Positions 28,052 to 36,715 of a stretch of DNA of 64,000 nt are shown in pieces (the first letter of the stretch is position 1; each line of letters starts with the position of its first letter). Source of the stretch: Lachnospiraceae bacterium (lineage in GTDB: Bacteria > Bacillota > Clostridia > Lachnospirales > Lachnospiraceae); NCBI GenBank assembly GCA_021770755.1, contig JAETQI010000006.1:62001-126000 (forward strand). The letters run 5' to 3'. The notes below the pieces were generated by a model. The model made no database searches and was not told the DNA's origin. It saw nothing but the letters and a program-made list of their open reading frames with translations. The position numbers and the translations under genes are program-made.

Positions 28052-29134
28052 ATGTCCAGAGTGTACAACTTTTCAGCAGGTCCCGCAGTTTTACCTGAAG
28101 AAGTCCTTAAAGAAGCTGCAGATGAAATGTTAGATTATAAAGGAACCGGCATGTCGGTGATGGAGATGAGCCACCGCTCGAAGGCTTATGATACGATCAT
28201 CAAGGAAGCGGAAGCGGATCTGAGAGATCTCATGAATATTCCCGACAATTACAAAGTCCTGTTTCTGCAGGGCGGAGCAAGCCAGCAGTTTGCAATGATC
28301 CCCATGAACCTGATGAAAAACGGAGTCGCTGACTATATCGTTACAGGTCAGTGGGCTAAGAAAGCATATCAGGAGGCATGTCTGTTCGGCAAGGCGAACA
28401 AGATCGCGTCGAGTGAGGATCAGACTTTTTCTTATATACCGGACTGCTCGGATCTGCCGATCTCCGAAGATGCAGATTACGTCTATATCTGTGAGAACAA
28501 TACGATCTATGGCACAAAGTTCAAGACACTGCCAAACACAAAGGGAAAGACCCTTGTGGCGGACGTCTCTTCATGTTTCCTGTCAGAGCCTGTGGATGTC
28601 ACAAAGTACGGTGTGATCTACGGCGGTGTCCAGAAGAATATCGGGCCTGCAGGCGTAGTGATCGTTATCATCCGCGAGGATCTGATCACGGACGACGTGC
28701 TGCCGGGAACACCGACCATGCTGAAGTACAAGACGCATGCCGACAATGATTCCCTGTATAACACACCACCAGCATACGGCATCTATATCTGCGGCAAGGT
28801 ATTTAAGTGGCTCAAGAAGATGGGCGGACTCGGGAAGATGAAAGAGTACAATGAGCGCAAGGCGAAGATTCTCTATGATTTCCTCGACGAGAGCAGGCTC
28901 TTCAAGGGAACTGTCAGGAAAGAGGACCGCTCCCTGATGAACGTACCTTTCGTGACAGGCAGCGAGGAACTAGATGCAAAGTTTGTCAAGGAGGCAAAGG
29001 AAGCAGGATTTGAGAATCTGAAAGGACACAGGACAGTAGGCGGTATGCGTGCAAGCATTTACAATGCCATGCCGATCGAGGGCGTGGAGAAGCTTGTGGA
29101 GTTTATGAAAAAATTTGAGGAGGCAAACTTATAA
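28052..29134 (+). CDS. serC: Phosphoserine aminotransferase
   Basis: A 360-residue PLP enzyme making 3-phosphoserine. Family text: YNFSAGPAVLPEEVLKEA at the start, GTGMSVMEMSHRSK near 32, FLQGGASQQFAMIPMNL near 73, and the lysine region VIYGGVQKNIGPAGV near 188-202. ATG 28052 follows AGGAGG. The stop overlaps the serA start by one base (TAATG), so the two are translationally coupled. Confidence 0.96.
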   Translation: MSRVYNFSAGPAVLPEEVLKEAADEMLDYKGTGMSVMEMSHRSKAYDTIIKEAEADLRDLMNIPDNYKVLFLQGGASQQFAMIPMNLMKNGVADYIVTGQWAKKAYQEACLFGKANKIASSEDQTFSYIPDCSDLPISEDADYVYICENNTIYGTKFKTLPNTKGKTLVADVSSCFLSEPVDVTKYGVIYGGVQKNIGPAGVVIVIIREDLITDDVLPGTPTMLKYKTHADNDSLYNTPPAYGIYICGKVFKWLKKMGGLGKMKEYNERKAKILYDFLDESRLFKGTVRKEDRSLMNVPFVTGSEELDAKFVKEAKEAGFENLKGHRTVGGMRASIYNAMPIEGVEKLVEFMKKFEEANL

Positions 29135-30297
29135 TGTATCAGTATAAATGTTTAAATCCTATCTCCGATATAGGTTTATCAAGATTTACAGAGAATTATC
29201 AGACAACCGATGACATCACCAGGGCAGAGGGCGTGCTTGTCAGAAGCGCGTCAATGCATGAGATGGAACTTCCGGAGGCACTTCTGGCTGTGGCGAGAGC
29301 TGGGGCAGGCGTGAACAATATCCCTCTTGACAAGTGCGCAGACAAGGGGATCGTCGTGTTCAATACGCCCGGTGCCAACGCGAACGGTGTCAAGGAGCTC
29401 GTGATCGCAGGTATGCTCCTGGCATCAAGAGACGTGATCGGAGGGATTGACTGGGTAAAAGCCAACGCAGGCGTGGAGACGATCGCCAAGGATGCCGAGA
29501 AGGAGAAGAAGAACTTCGCCGGCACGGAGATCCAGGGCAAGAAGCTTGGGATCATCGGGCTTGGCGCGATCGGGATCAGGGTGGCCAACGCTGCGGTAGC
29601 GCTCGGAATGGATGTTTACGGATACGATCCGTATCTGTCTGTCGATGCGGCGTTAAAACTTTCCCGCGAGGTAAAGCATGTCATCAATGTCGATGACATT
29701 TATGCAGAGTGTGATTTTGTGACGATCCATGTACCGCTCACAGACGCCACAAAGGGTAAGCTCAACGCGGCAGCCATTGCAAAGATGAAACAGGGCGTGG
29801 TCGTGCTCAACTTTGCAAGGGATCTTCTTGTCAATGAAAAGGATATGATCGCGGCACTCGAGTCAGGAAAAGTCAGAAAATATATCTCAGACTTCCCGAA
29901 TCCGACAACGGCGGGGCAGAAAAACTGTATCGTCATTCCGCATCTTGGCGCATCCACAGAGGAGTCGGAAGATAACTGCGCAGTCATGGCTGTAGATGAG
30001 CTTAAGGATTATCTTGAGAATGGCAATATCAGGAACAGTGTGAACTATCCGGCATGTGACATGGGCGTGTGCGGAAATGTGGGAAGAGTCGCGATCCTTC
30101 ACAAGAATATCGCGAATATGATCACACAGTTTACTGCGGCTTTTGGTGCGGCAGGCATCAATATCAGCGACATGACGAACAAATCAAGAGGTGAGTACGC
30201 TTATACACTGATGGATATCGAAAAGGCTGCTGACGCCAAGATCATTGAACAGTTAAGGAGCATCGACGGCGTGTTCCGTGTAAGGGTGGTAAAATAA
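29134..30297 (+). CDS. serA: D-3-phosphoglycerate dehydrogenase
   Basis: A 387-residue NAD-dependent enzyme catalysing the first step of serine synthesis. The Rossmann motif GIIGLGAIGIRVANAA is near 144-159, catalytic text FVTIHVPLTDATKGKLN near 190, and PHLGASTEESEDNC contains the catalytic His near 269. The final ~70 residues form an ACT domain (AILHKNIANMITQF...), suggesting serine feedback. Overlaps serC by one base and ends just before a very strong terminator. Confidence 0.95.
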   Translation: MYQYKCLNPISDIGLSRFTENYQTTDDITRAEGVLVRSASMHEMELPEALLAVARAGAGVNNIPLDKCADKGIVVFNTPGANANGVKELVIAGMLLASRDVIGGIDWVKANAGVETIAKDAEKEKKNFAGTEIQGKKLGIIGLGAIGIRVANAAVALGMDVYGYDPYLSVDAALKLSREVKHVINVDDIYAECDFVTIHVPLTDATKGKLNAAAIAKMKQGVVVLNFARDLLVNEKDMIAALESGKVRKYISDFPNPTTAGQKNCIVIPHLGASTEESEDNCAVMAVDELKDYLENGNIRNSVNYPACDMGVCGNVGRVAILHKNIANMITQFTAAFGAAGINISDMTNKSRGEYAYTLMDIEKAADAKIIEQLRSIDGVFRVRVVK

Positions 30298-30298
30298 T

Positions 30299-30344
30299 AC
30301 ATGCACAAAAACAGAACCGTAGCTGGTTCTGTTTTTGTGCATGT
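30299..30344 (+). terminator. Terminator after serA (perfect 20-bp stem)
   Basis: A perfect inverted repeat: arms 30299-30318 and 30325-30344, loop GTAGCT. The right arm contains the GTTTTTG run. It starts a few bases after the serA stop. Confidence 0.85.
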
Positions 30345-30439
30345 AGACAGTAACGATGTTATCCGTCCAAAATGCACGTTTATGTGTAGAAAATGCACAT
30401 ATTATGTGACAAAATATTAAGAAAAAGTAAAAAAAATAG

Positions 30440-30713
30440 TTGACATTACGTAATAAATGTGCAATAATCTATACATGGAAACAACGTTACACATTTTAAG
30501 AACACGGTTCTTTAAACGGTATCTTAAAAACGGATATTAAACGGATTTTGTGTAAAAGGGATAGGCTTTCGGAAGCAGATTTGGGGAAGTCTGCGTAGAA
30601 AGTTGTGTGTGTTTTCGGGGGAATGTGTGAGAGGAAAAAACAGTACGAAAGAATCATGTTGAGAAATATGTAAAAGGAACATACAAAAAAAGGATGTGAA
30701 ACATCCTTTTTTT
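30440..30713 (+). ncRNA. Candidate structured RNA between serA and a small minus-strand gene
   Basis: The 430-base gap 30298-30728 has no plausible gene on the plus strand. It has TTGACA (30440-30445), a 17-base spacer and AATAAT (30463-30468), then about 215 bases of sequence, then a terminator (arms 30685-30697 and 30701-30713 with a U-run). Inside are small hairpins (AAGAACACGGTTCTT; GCAGA...TCTGC) and complementary TTACACA / TGTGTAA segments that could close the structure. I do not recognise an RNA family. The terminator also serves the opposite strand. Confidence 0.35.
30685..30713 (+). terminator. Bidirectional terminator
   Basis: AAAAAAAGGATGT, GAA loop, ACATCCTTTTTTT. It can stop both the candidate RNA and the minus-strand gene that ends at 30729. 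Confidence 0.8.
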
Positions 30714-30728
30714 GTTGCCATAATACGA

Positions 30729-31004
30729 CTAAAATGCATCGTGAACATCGCCGTATTTTGTCATATTTCCGATCGTGTTCTGGAACTTTGTCTCGCGGCT
30801 GACAGTGACCTGGCTTGCCAGATCCATATATTTGATAAATATTTCTTCAACAGTCGCTCCTTTTTCTGCCGCGATCTCCTCCATGATGGGTTTGATCTTC
30901 TCAAGCTGGAAGGAAACGCGCGTCTTCTGCGGATCAAAATCCTTCAAGACCCGGTCAGCGTACTCGTTGATCCGCTCCAATAATTCCTGATCTTCAGGTG
31001 CCAT
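30729..31004 (-). CDS. Small conserved-looking protein, unknown function
   Basis: A 91-residue, charged, mostly helical protein (EDQELLERINEYADRVLKDF, then TRVSFQLEKIKPIMEEIAAEKGATVEEIFIKYMDLASQ). No domain recognised; the segment near 28-70 could be a ribbon-helix-helix or similar DNA-binding fold but this is a guess. AAAGG lies 9 bases before ATG at 31002-31004; the ATG three codons upstream directly abuts the AAAGG and is less likely. Transcribed toward serA and ending at the shared terminator. Confidence 0.55.
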   Translation of the reverse strand: MAPEDQELLERINEYADRVLKDFDPQKTRVSFQLEKIKPIMEEIAAEKGATVEEIFIKYMDLASQVTVSRETKFQNTIGNMTKYGDVHDAF

Positions 31005-31385
31005 GCATATCATCCTTTCACAAATATAGTGGGAACACAGTGCGATACCGGTTCCTCTAAATAATAACTATAGCACTATAGGGGTAGGTTGTCAAAACTC
31101 TGTTTATCGGTTTTTCATACTAAGATCAATTCCCGTCTTTTGGAACTGTAATTGATAAAAATGCCTCTGATTTTGAATGGAGCACTGATATGAGATTTGA
31201 TATTCAGAAATTTGATTGTATATCTATGGTTTGTAGGATATAATGGTATGTGTATGGAGGTTGGATAAGAGAGCATTCGGAAGATCAGATTTCGGATGCT
31301 TTTTTGCAACCTGTCACGATAATTTCCTTCTTATACTATAGAGGGAGAGATATGATTTCCCATTCAAACAAAGGAGGGCATCACT
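31005..31385. other. Intergenic region before the sigma factor gene
   Basis: This 381-base stretch has no convincing gene. It contains two CTATAG hexamers two bases apart near 31069-31083, a TATAAT at 31239-31244 without a well-spaced -35, and a hairpin (31273-31282 with 31290-31299, some G-U pairs) followed by six T residues that ends before 31306. The hairpin looks like an intrinsic terminator for a very short leader transcript or for read-through from upstream. Confidence 0.4.
31273..31305 (+). terminator. Terminator-like hairpin upstream of the sigma factor
   Basis: GCATTCGGAA and TTTCGGATGC (two G-U pairs) with a 7-base loop, then TTTTTT. It lies 81 bases before the sigma factor start and could act as an attenuator. 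Confidence 0.55.
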
Positions 31386-31943
31386 TTGGAAGACAATGAG
31401 ATTATCGAACTATACTGGCAGCGCTCACAGCGGGCGATCACGGAGACGGCTGGAAAGTACGGCGGACGTCTCCAGACGCTGTCCATGAATATCCTGCACG
31501 ACAGGCAGGATGCGGAAGAGTGTGTGAATGATACATATCATGCGACATGGAATACCTTGCCGCCGCAGCGGCCTAATTATTTTTTTGCCTATCTGGCAAA
31601 GCTTGCACGCAATTTTTCCTTTGGGAAGTATGATTATTACCATGCGCAGAAACGGTGTGTGACAGTTGTGGAGCTGAGTGACGAGATCGAGAACTGCATC
31701 CCGTCGCCAAATGACTTGGAGCAAAAGCTGGACAGCAGGGAGATCGGGCGTATTATCAGCGAATTCCTGTACAGTCAGCCGAAAGAGATGCGGACGGTGT
31801 TTGTGCGCCGCTACTGGTATCTGGATTCCATAAGGGATATTGCGGACATGTTTCAGATCAGCGAGAGCAAAGTGAAATCGATTCTTTTCCGCATGCGGAA
31901 CAAGCTGCGCGAACATCTGGAGGAGGAGGACGTATACTTATGA
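31386..31943 (+). CDS. ECF-like RNA polymerase sigma factor
   Basis: A 185-residue sigma-70 family factor. Region 2 is near 10-85 (LSMNILHDRQDAEECVNDTYHATWNTLPP...FFAYLAKLARN) and region 4 near 125-178 (EMRTVFVRRYWYLDSIRDIADMFQISESKVKSILFRMRNKL). The start is TTG 31386, supported by AAAGGAGGG seven bases upstream. It overlaps the next gene at ATGA, the usual coupling with an anti-sigma factor, but that gene is broken here. Target genes cannot be predicted; the serpin downstream is the obvious candidate. Confidence 0.88.
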   Translation: MEDNEIIELYWQRSQRAITETAGKYGGRLQTLSMNILHDRQDAEECVNDTYHATWNTLPPQRPNYFFAYLAKLARNFSFGKYDYYHAQKRCVTVVELSDEIENCIPSPNDLEQKLDSREIGRIISEFLYSQPKEMRTVFVRRYWYLDSIRDIADMFQISESKVKSILFRMRNKLREHLEEEDVYL

Positions 31944-32676
31944 GAGGAAAAGATTTACTGGAATGTATGGAGCAGATCGATGATGCACTCGTCGAGGAGG
32001 CGTTAGAGCCGGCCGCCGTTTGCAAATGGCGATGGAGGCTGCAGCGGCAAAGGATAGCGGTGATAATGGCAGTCCCGCAGCCGGTGCACCGTCTGACACG
32101 ATGGCAGGCGGAACGGATGGCAGTCTGGAGGACGGAGCTGTGCCGGAAGATGTGGAGACTGTCCGGCAAAGTTCGGCGCAGGACGCGGCATTCGTCGAAG
32201 AAGAGGACGTTGAGACAGCCAAATCCAGGGAAGAATCAATGGATCTAAAAGAGAGCCTGTCATATACCGTCATCAGCGATTATTATGGTGAGAAAGATGG
32301 CTCTGTTTACGATTATCCAGCTCCTGAGAAGGGAGAGTTCTTCTGTTTTCATTATCTGCAGGAGACGATGAGATACTATGCGGAACTGGAAAATACAGCC
32401 GGCGGCGCAGACGATTCGATCTATGCGTATGATGTAGTGATCGATCTGTACGGTGATTCAGAAGAAAATGGTGAGATCATTCATTGTGAACTGGCGTACA
32501 CGGACAAGGGCAGCGAGAAGATCGAACGGGAGTACCGACGGCTGGCCGGACTAGGATATGCCGTGCGGCTTTCCGAGGATTTCCAGCTCACGGGGACATT
32601 TACCAAGGTGGAACTGGATACATTCCAGGCATCGCCGGAGTACGGTTATACATTTCGGTTCGCGAGTGAATATTAA
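31940..32676 (+). pseudogene. Anti-sigma factor-like gene, frameshifted and lacking its membrane segment
   Basis: Starting at ATG 31940 the frame encodes MRGKDLLECMEQIDDALVEEALEP, a typical N-terminus of a small anti-sigma protein from this group, then turns into Arg/Trp-rich text and stops at 32248. A second frame from about 32020-32032 to 32676 encodes a Gly/Ser/Ala/Asp-rich linker (GDNGSPAAGAPSDTMAGG) and an extracytoplasmic-type domain (SYTVISDYYGEKDGSVYDYP...EYGYTFRFASEY). No transmembrane helix remains in either frame. The simplest reading is a deletion around 32010-32025 that removed the membrane span and changed the frame. The C-terminal 218-codon frame could still be translated from ATG 32026 or 32032, but would lack a signal. 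Confidence 0.65.
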
Positions 32677-32858
32677 GAGCATGTTTGAAAAATCATTCCC
32701 GCCATCTGCATAACGACGCGTATGCGTCGTATTCACCACTTTGCGTGATATTTGCACTAAATTCAGTCGACGTAGCCCGCTACGCCTCCTTCATTTAGCA
32801 CAAATCTCCCACAAACTGTGACGCACATCTGACGGAAAGCATTTTTCAAACACGCTCT
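32676..32858. repeat. 183-bp long-hairpin repeat element (MITE-like)
   Basis: The ends are inverted copies: AGAGCATGTTTGAAAAAT on the left and, on the other strand from the right, AGAGCGTGTTTGAAAAAT. Pairing continues inward: CATTCCCGCCATCTG with the TTTCCGTCAGATG-type arm, CACTTTGCGTGATATTTGCA with CACAGTTTGTGGGAGATTTG, and ACGTAG with CTACG around a CCCG loop near 32780. The whole element can fold as one imperfect hairpin. It fills the gap between the broken anti-sigma gene and the serpin. No protein is encoded and no clear target duplication is seen. Confidence 0.7.
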
Positions 32859-32872
32859 AGGGAGGAATGAAC

Positions 32873-34210
32873 ATGAGGAGAAAGAATATATTTGTTATCT
32901 CTGCCATAATGGCAGTGGCATGCCTTGCCGGGGCGTGTGGAAAGACGGATCGTGAAAACGGACAAGGAGAAGCGGCTGCAAATGGTGAGAAAGGAAAGGA
33001 TCAGGTAACATCAGAAATGACAAAAGTGACTAATCTGACAGGTCAGACGGCACAGGGGGTTACGATCGATTACAACATAGAGTCTTATGAGAGTGTACAG
33101 AGGTTTGGATATGATCTGCTTGCACAGTGTATCCAGGATCAAAATCCGGTGCTCTCGCCGGTTTCAGCATATCTGGCGCTGTCCATGGCGGGCTGTGGGG
33201 CAGACAAAACGACACGGGAGGAATTCTACAATGTACTTGGAAATGACATGCTGACATTGTCCGACGACATGATGAACACACTTCCGGTAAAGGGCGATCT
33301 GCTGAATCTGTCCATTGCGGATTCTGCCTGGATCGACGGCGCAATGATCGTGGACGATACATGGCTTGGGACAGTAGGATCCCTGATGGACGCAGAGGCG
33401 TTTCAGACGGATCTCTCTACAGAGAAAGCCATGAATGAGATCAACAACTGGATCGATGATAAGACAAATGGTCTGATCGATAAAATGTTAGATCAGCCAT
33501 TGGACGATATGGCGATGATGGCGCTGTTCAATACAGTTTATTTTAAGGGAAAGTGGGAGATCCCTTTCAAGGCGAATGATACGCGCAAGGAGGATTTTTA
33601 CCGGAACGCGGAACATGATACAGCAGAGCAGGTTGATATGATGAATCTGTATTTGACTGATCTGGACTACATAGCGAATGATTTTGCCGAGGGTGTCATA
33701 TTACCCTACCAGAAGAATGAAAACAGCGAAAGCCCTAATCTGGCGTTTGTTGCATTGAAACCAATCAAAGAGGATATCCGGGAAGTATATAGCAAATTGA
33801 CTCAAAAGGTCGTTGCGGATTTGATAGTCAACGCAAAGACCGAGACGGTCAATCTCAAGCTTCCCAAATTTGAGATCACCTTTGACAAGGAATTGAACAC
33901 TGCACTGACCCATATGGGATTGACAGAATGCTTTGACATGAAAAAAGCCGATTTCAGCCAGATGGGTAAAACGAAGAGCGGTGACAATCTCTATATCAGC
34001 CTGGTGCGTCAGAAAGCAAAGATCATCGTGGATGAGGAGGGAACGGAAGCTGCTGCCGTGACTGAGGTGATCATGGAATGCGGCGGCGCTTTGCCTGAAC
34101 CGCAGGATCCGAAGGAAGTATATTTTAACGAACCCTTTGTATATATGATCATGGATATGGATAGGGAGATACCGCTGTTTGTTGGGATCCTTGACGATCC
34201 GGCGTTATAG
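32873..34210 (+). CDS. Serpin-family protease inhibitor, predicted lipoprotein
   Basis: A 445-residue secreted serpin. The signal peptide ends in lipobox LAGAC with Cys22, so the mature protein should be lipid-anchored outside the membrane. Serpin features: PVLSPVSAYLALSMAGCGADKTT, ALFNTVYFKGKWEIPF, LPKFEITFDKELNTAL and the hinge VDEEGTEAAAVTEV, a flexible inhibitory-type hinge. Counting from the hinge, the reactive bond falls near MECGG. FNEPFVYMIMD and PLFVGILDDP close the fold. It should trap serine proteases by conformational change. GGGAGG is 7 bases from ATG 32873 but only 1 from ATG 32867, so I chose 32873. Confidence 0.93.
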   Translation: MRRKNIFVISAIMAVACLAGACGKTDRENGQGEAAANGEKGKDQVTSEMTKVTNLTGQTAQGVTIDYNIESYESVQRFGYDLLAQCIQDQNPVLSPVSAYLALSMAGCGADKTTREEFYNVLGNDMLTLSDDMMNTLPVKGDLLNLSIADSAWIDGAMIVDDTWLGTVGSLMDAEAFQTDLSTEKAMNEINNWIDDKTNGLIDKMLDQPLDDMAMMALFNTVYFKGKWEIPFKANDTRKEDFYRNAEHDTAEQVDMMNLYLTDLDYIANDFAEGVILPYQKNENSESPNLAFVALKPIKEDIREVYSKLTQKVVADLIVNAKTETVNLKLPKFEITFDKELNTALTHMGLTECFDMKKADFSQMGKTKSGDNLYISLVRQKAKIIVDEEGTEAAAVTEVIMECGGALPEPQDPKEVYFNEPFVYMIMDMDREIPLFVGILDDPAL

Positions 34211-34306
34211 TTTTCACTATTTTTATTTTTTATATATTCAATTCTTCCCCATTTTCTGATAAAATAAATTAGAAAAAAAGTTAGGAATTTCAGGAGGAAG
34301 ATAACA

Positions 34307-35548
34307 ATGGCAGTGATCAGACCATTTCAGGCGTACAGGCCAAAGAAGGGACTGGAGGAGAAAATTGCGGCGCTCCCTTACGATGTCTACAACAGGGAGG
34401 AGGCATGCGCGGCAGTGAAGGACAATCCGCTCTCCTTTCTGAACATTGACAGGGCGGAGACACAGTTTGACAGCAGTGTCGATACATACGCGGACGAAGT
34501 GTATCAGAAAGCACACGATCTGCTGTGGGATATGATCCGGAAAGGCGAATTTGTGCAGGAGGATAAGCCTGTCTATTACATTTATGAGCTTACGATGGAC
34601 GGGCGCGTCCAAACTGGGATCGTGGCATGTGCGAGTGTCGATGACTACCAGGATCAAGTGATCAGAAAGCATGAAAATACGCGTGCCGACAAGGAACTCG
34701 ACCGCATCCGCCATGTGGAGGCATGCGAGGCGCAGACAGGCCCGATCTTTCTTGCCTACAGGGCAAATGACTCGCTCAGGGAGATCATATTGAGGACAAA
34801 GAAGTCGCAGGCACTCTATGACTTCACAGCGCAGGACGGTATCACGCACAGAGTCTGGTGTGTCCGTGATGATGTGGATATCGCTGCGATCCAAAACGCT
34901 TTTGAAGGGATCTCACGGATCTATATCGCAGACGGGCATCACCGCTGTGCGTCTGCGGTCAGGGTCGGACTGAAAAAACGCGGGAAAAATCCTGATCATA
35001 CAGGCGAGGAAGAATTTAATTATTTTTTGTCCGTGTTATTTGCCGACGAGGAGCTGATGATCATGGATTACAACCGGGTGGTAAAAGACTTGAACGGGCT
35101 GACGCCGGCACAGTTTCTAGAGGATGTCAGCAAGGTTTACCGTTTTGTGTCAAAGAGCGCGGAATGTCAAAAACCCGCGCACAAGGGGCAGGTCGCCCTG
35201 CTGGTTGACGATACATGGTATCTGTTGGAAGTAAAGGACGAGTATAAATATGCAGATCCGGTAGCCGGACTTGACGTGGCAGTGCTGCAGGATCATCTAC
35301 TGGCACCTGTCCTTGGCATCGAAGATCCCAAGACAGATCAACGGATTGATTTTGTGGGCGGCATCCGGGGGATCGAAGAGCTGGAGCGAAGGGTGAGGAC
35401 GGATTGCAAGGCAGCATTTGTCATGTATCCGACGTCTATACACGAGCTTTTCAGTGTCGCTGACGCGGGTATGCTGATGCCGCCGAAATCCACCTGGTTT
35501 GAGCCCAAGCTCAGGAGCGGATTATTCATACATGTGATCAGACAGTAG
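34307..35548 (+). CDS. DUF1015 family protein
   Basis: A 413-residue cytoplasmic protein with the DUF1015 pattern: VIRPFQAYRPKKGLEEKIAALPYDV at the start, YIYELTMDGRVQTGIVACASVDDY, the conserved IRKHENTRADKELDRIRH, and YIADGHHRCASAVRVG. Function unknown. In many Clostridia this gene directly follows serC-serA and may belong to serine metabolism; here about 4 kb (candidate RNA, sigma factor, serpin) lies between. AGGAGG precedes ATG 34307. Confidence 0.9.
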   Translation: MAVIRPFQAYRPKKGLEEKIAALPYDVYNREEACAAVKDNPLSFLNIDRAETQFDSSVDTYADEVYQKAHDLLWDMIRKGEFVQEDKPVYYIYELTMDGRVQTGIVACASVDDYQDQVIRKHENTRADKELDRIRHVEACEAQTGPIFLAYRANDSLREIILRTKKSQALYDFTAQDGITHRVWCVRDDVDIAAIQNAFEGISRIYIADGHHRCASAVRVGLKKRGKNPDHTGEEEFNYFLSVLFADEELMIMDYNRVVKDLNGLTPAQFLEDVSKVYRFVSKSAECQKPAHKGQVALLVDDTWYLLEVKDEYKYADPVAGLDVAVLQDHLLAPVLGIEDPKTDQRIDFVGGIRGIEELERRVRTDCKAAFVMYPTSIHELFSVADAGMLMPPKSTWFEPKLRSGLFIHVIRQ

Positions 35549-35594
35549 TAGCATGGATTGATGAGACATATAATATACGAATGGATGTGAAAAA

Positions 35595-36476
35595 ATGCTG
35601 TTAAACGAGATGGAATTAGACATTGACCAGATCACCGAAAATCTGAATGCCTTTGAGAAATTCCTTGATACGCTGCCTGAGAAAGCGCTTGGTCTTGGCG
35701 TCAGGGTGATGATCGCTGCGATACTGTTTCTGGTGGGTTCCAAGCTGATCAAATTCATACGCAGGATAACGAAGAAATCCCTCCAGCGGGCAAATGTTGA
35801 GACTGGTATCGTACAGTTTCTTGACGGTCTGATCAAGGCATGTTTGTACGGATTTTTGGTACTTGTCATCGCGGGAAATTTCGGTTTTGATGCCACGAGC
35901 ATTGTAGCGCTCGTAGGTTCTGCCGGCGTGACAGCCGGTCTTGCGCTGCAGGGAAGTCTCAGCAATCTCGCGGGCGGGATGCTGATCCTCCTGTTAAAGC
36001 CCTTCCGGGTCGGGGATTTTATCATGGAATCCGGCAACGGGACGGAGGGCACCGTGAAAGAGATCGGTATCTTTTACACGAAACTTACCACAACGGACGG
36101 GAAGGTGGTCGTGCTGCCAAACGGCAACCTGGCAAACAGTTCGATCACCAATGCGACGGATTCGCCGATCCGGCGGATCGACCTGACGGTCGGCATATCC
36201 TATGACGCGGATATCAGAACGGCAAAGGAAGCGCTGCATCAAGTAATGGACGGCGACACGGATGTGCTTCACAGCGAGCCGATCCTTGTGTATGTGAACG
36301 CCCTTGCCGACAGCGCCGTGGAGCTTGGCATGCGCTGTTACTGTGAGAATCCCGTATACTGGGAGGTGCGCTGGCGTCTGCTGGAAAACGCAAAAAACGC
36401 ACTGGATGACGCAGGTGTCGAGATCCCGTATCCGCAGGTCTCCGTGCATATGAGCGCTGGCGAAAAATTTTTATGA
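35595..36476 (+). CDS. Small-conductance mechanosensitive channel (MscS family)
   Basis: A 293-residue membrane channel that releases solutes at osmotic downshock. Three hydrophobic segments (about 32-52, 74-95, 99-125); the third is the pore helix with the Gly/Ala pattern GSAGVTAGLALQGSLSNLAGG. The cytoplasmic beta domain follows with KPFRVGDFI, EGTVKEIGIFYTKLTTTDG and VVLPNGNLANSSITN. About the length of E. coli MscS (286). ATG 35595 is preceded by a weak GGATGTG. Confidence 0.92.
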   Translation: MLLNEMELDIDQITENLNAFEKFLDTLPEKALGLGVRVMIAAILFLVGSKLIKFIRRITKKSLQRANVETGIVQFLDGLIKACLYGFLVLVIAGNFGFDATSIVALVGSAGVTAGLALQGSLSNLAGGMLILLLKPFRVGDFIMESGNGTEGTVKEIGIFYTKLTTTDGKVVVLPNGNLANSSITNATDSPIRRIDLTVGISYDADIRTAKEALHQVMDGDTDVLHSEPILVYVNALADSAVELGMRCYCENPVYWEVRWRLLENAKNALDDAGVEIPYPQVSVHMSAGEKFL

Positions 36477-36494
36477 CTTTTTACAAATTAGTTC

Positions 36495-36523
36495 TTTACA
36501 AATCAGGAAAAATTTTGTATAAT
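36495..36523 (+). promoter_or_regulatory. Promoter of tRNA-Thr
   Basis: TTTACA (36495-36500), a 17-base spacer and TATAAT (36518-36523), 22 bases before the tRNA. Confidence 0.8.
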
Positions 36524-36545
36524 AATGTTCGTGGTTGACGACCAG

Positions 36546-36618
36546 GCTTCCATAGCGCAGTTGGTAGCGCAACTGATTCGTAATCAGTAGGTCGAGGGTT
36601 CGAGTCCCTTTGGAAGCT
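36546..36618 (+). tRNA. tRNA-Thr (anticodon CGT)
   Basis: A complete cloverleaf: acceptor GCTTCCA/TGGAAGC, D stem GCGC/GCGC, anticodon stem ACTGA/TCAGT with loop TTCGTAA giving anticodon CGT (reads ACG), T arm GAGGG-TTCGAGT-CCCTT, discriminator T. CCA is not encoded. Confidence 0.96.
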
Positions 36619-36626
36619 TTTATTGT

Positions 36627-36657
36627 AAGAGACGCGGCTTTGGCTGTGTCTCTTTTT
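36627..36657 (+). terminator. Terminator of the tRNA transcript
   Basis: AAGAGACGCGGC and GCTGTGTCTCTT pair (two G-U) around TTTG, followed by a run of T. Confidence 0.75.
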
Positions 36658-36715
36658 TGCCCACGGGCAGTGGAAAGGCAGACCCGCGCAGGGGAAATAG
36701 CAGGAGTGAATACAG

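Noticed and set aside
30524-30748. 74-codon minus-strand frame before the small unknown gene
   Set aside because: No ribosome site, and it overlaps a strong terminator and the end of a better-supported gene.
31239-31272. TATAAT followed by a tiny ATG frame (MEVG) upstream of the sigma factor
   Set aside because: No -35 box at a usable distance; four codons are not enough evidence for a leader peptide.
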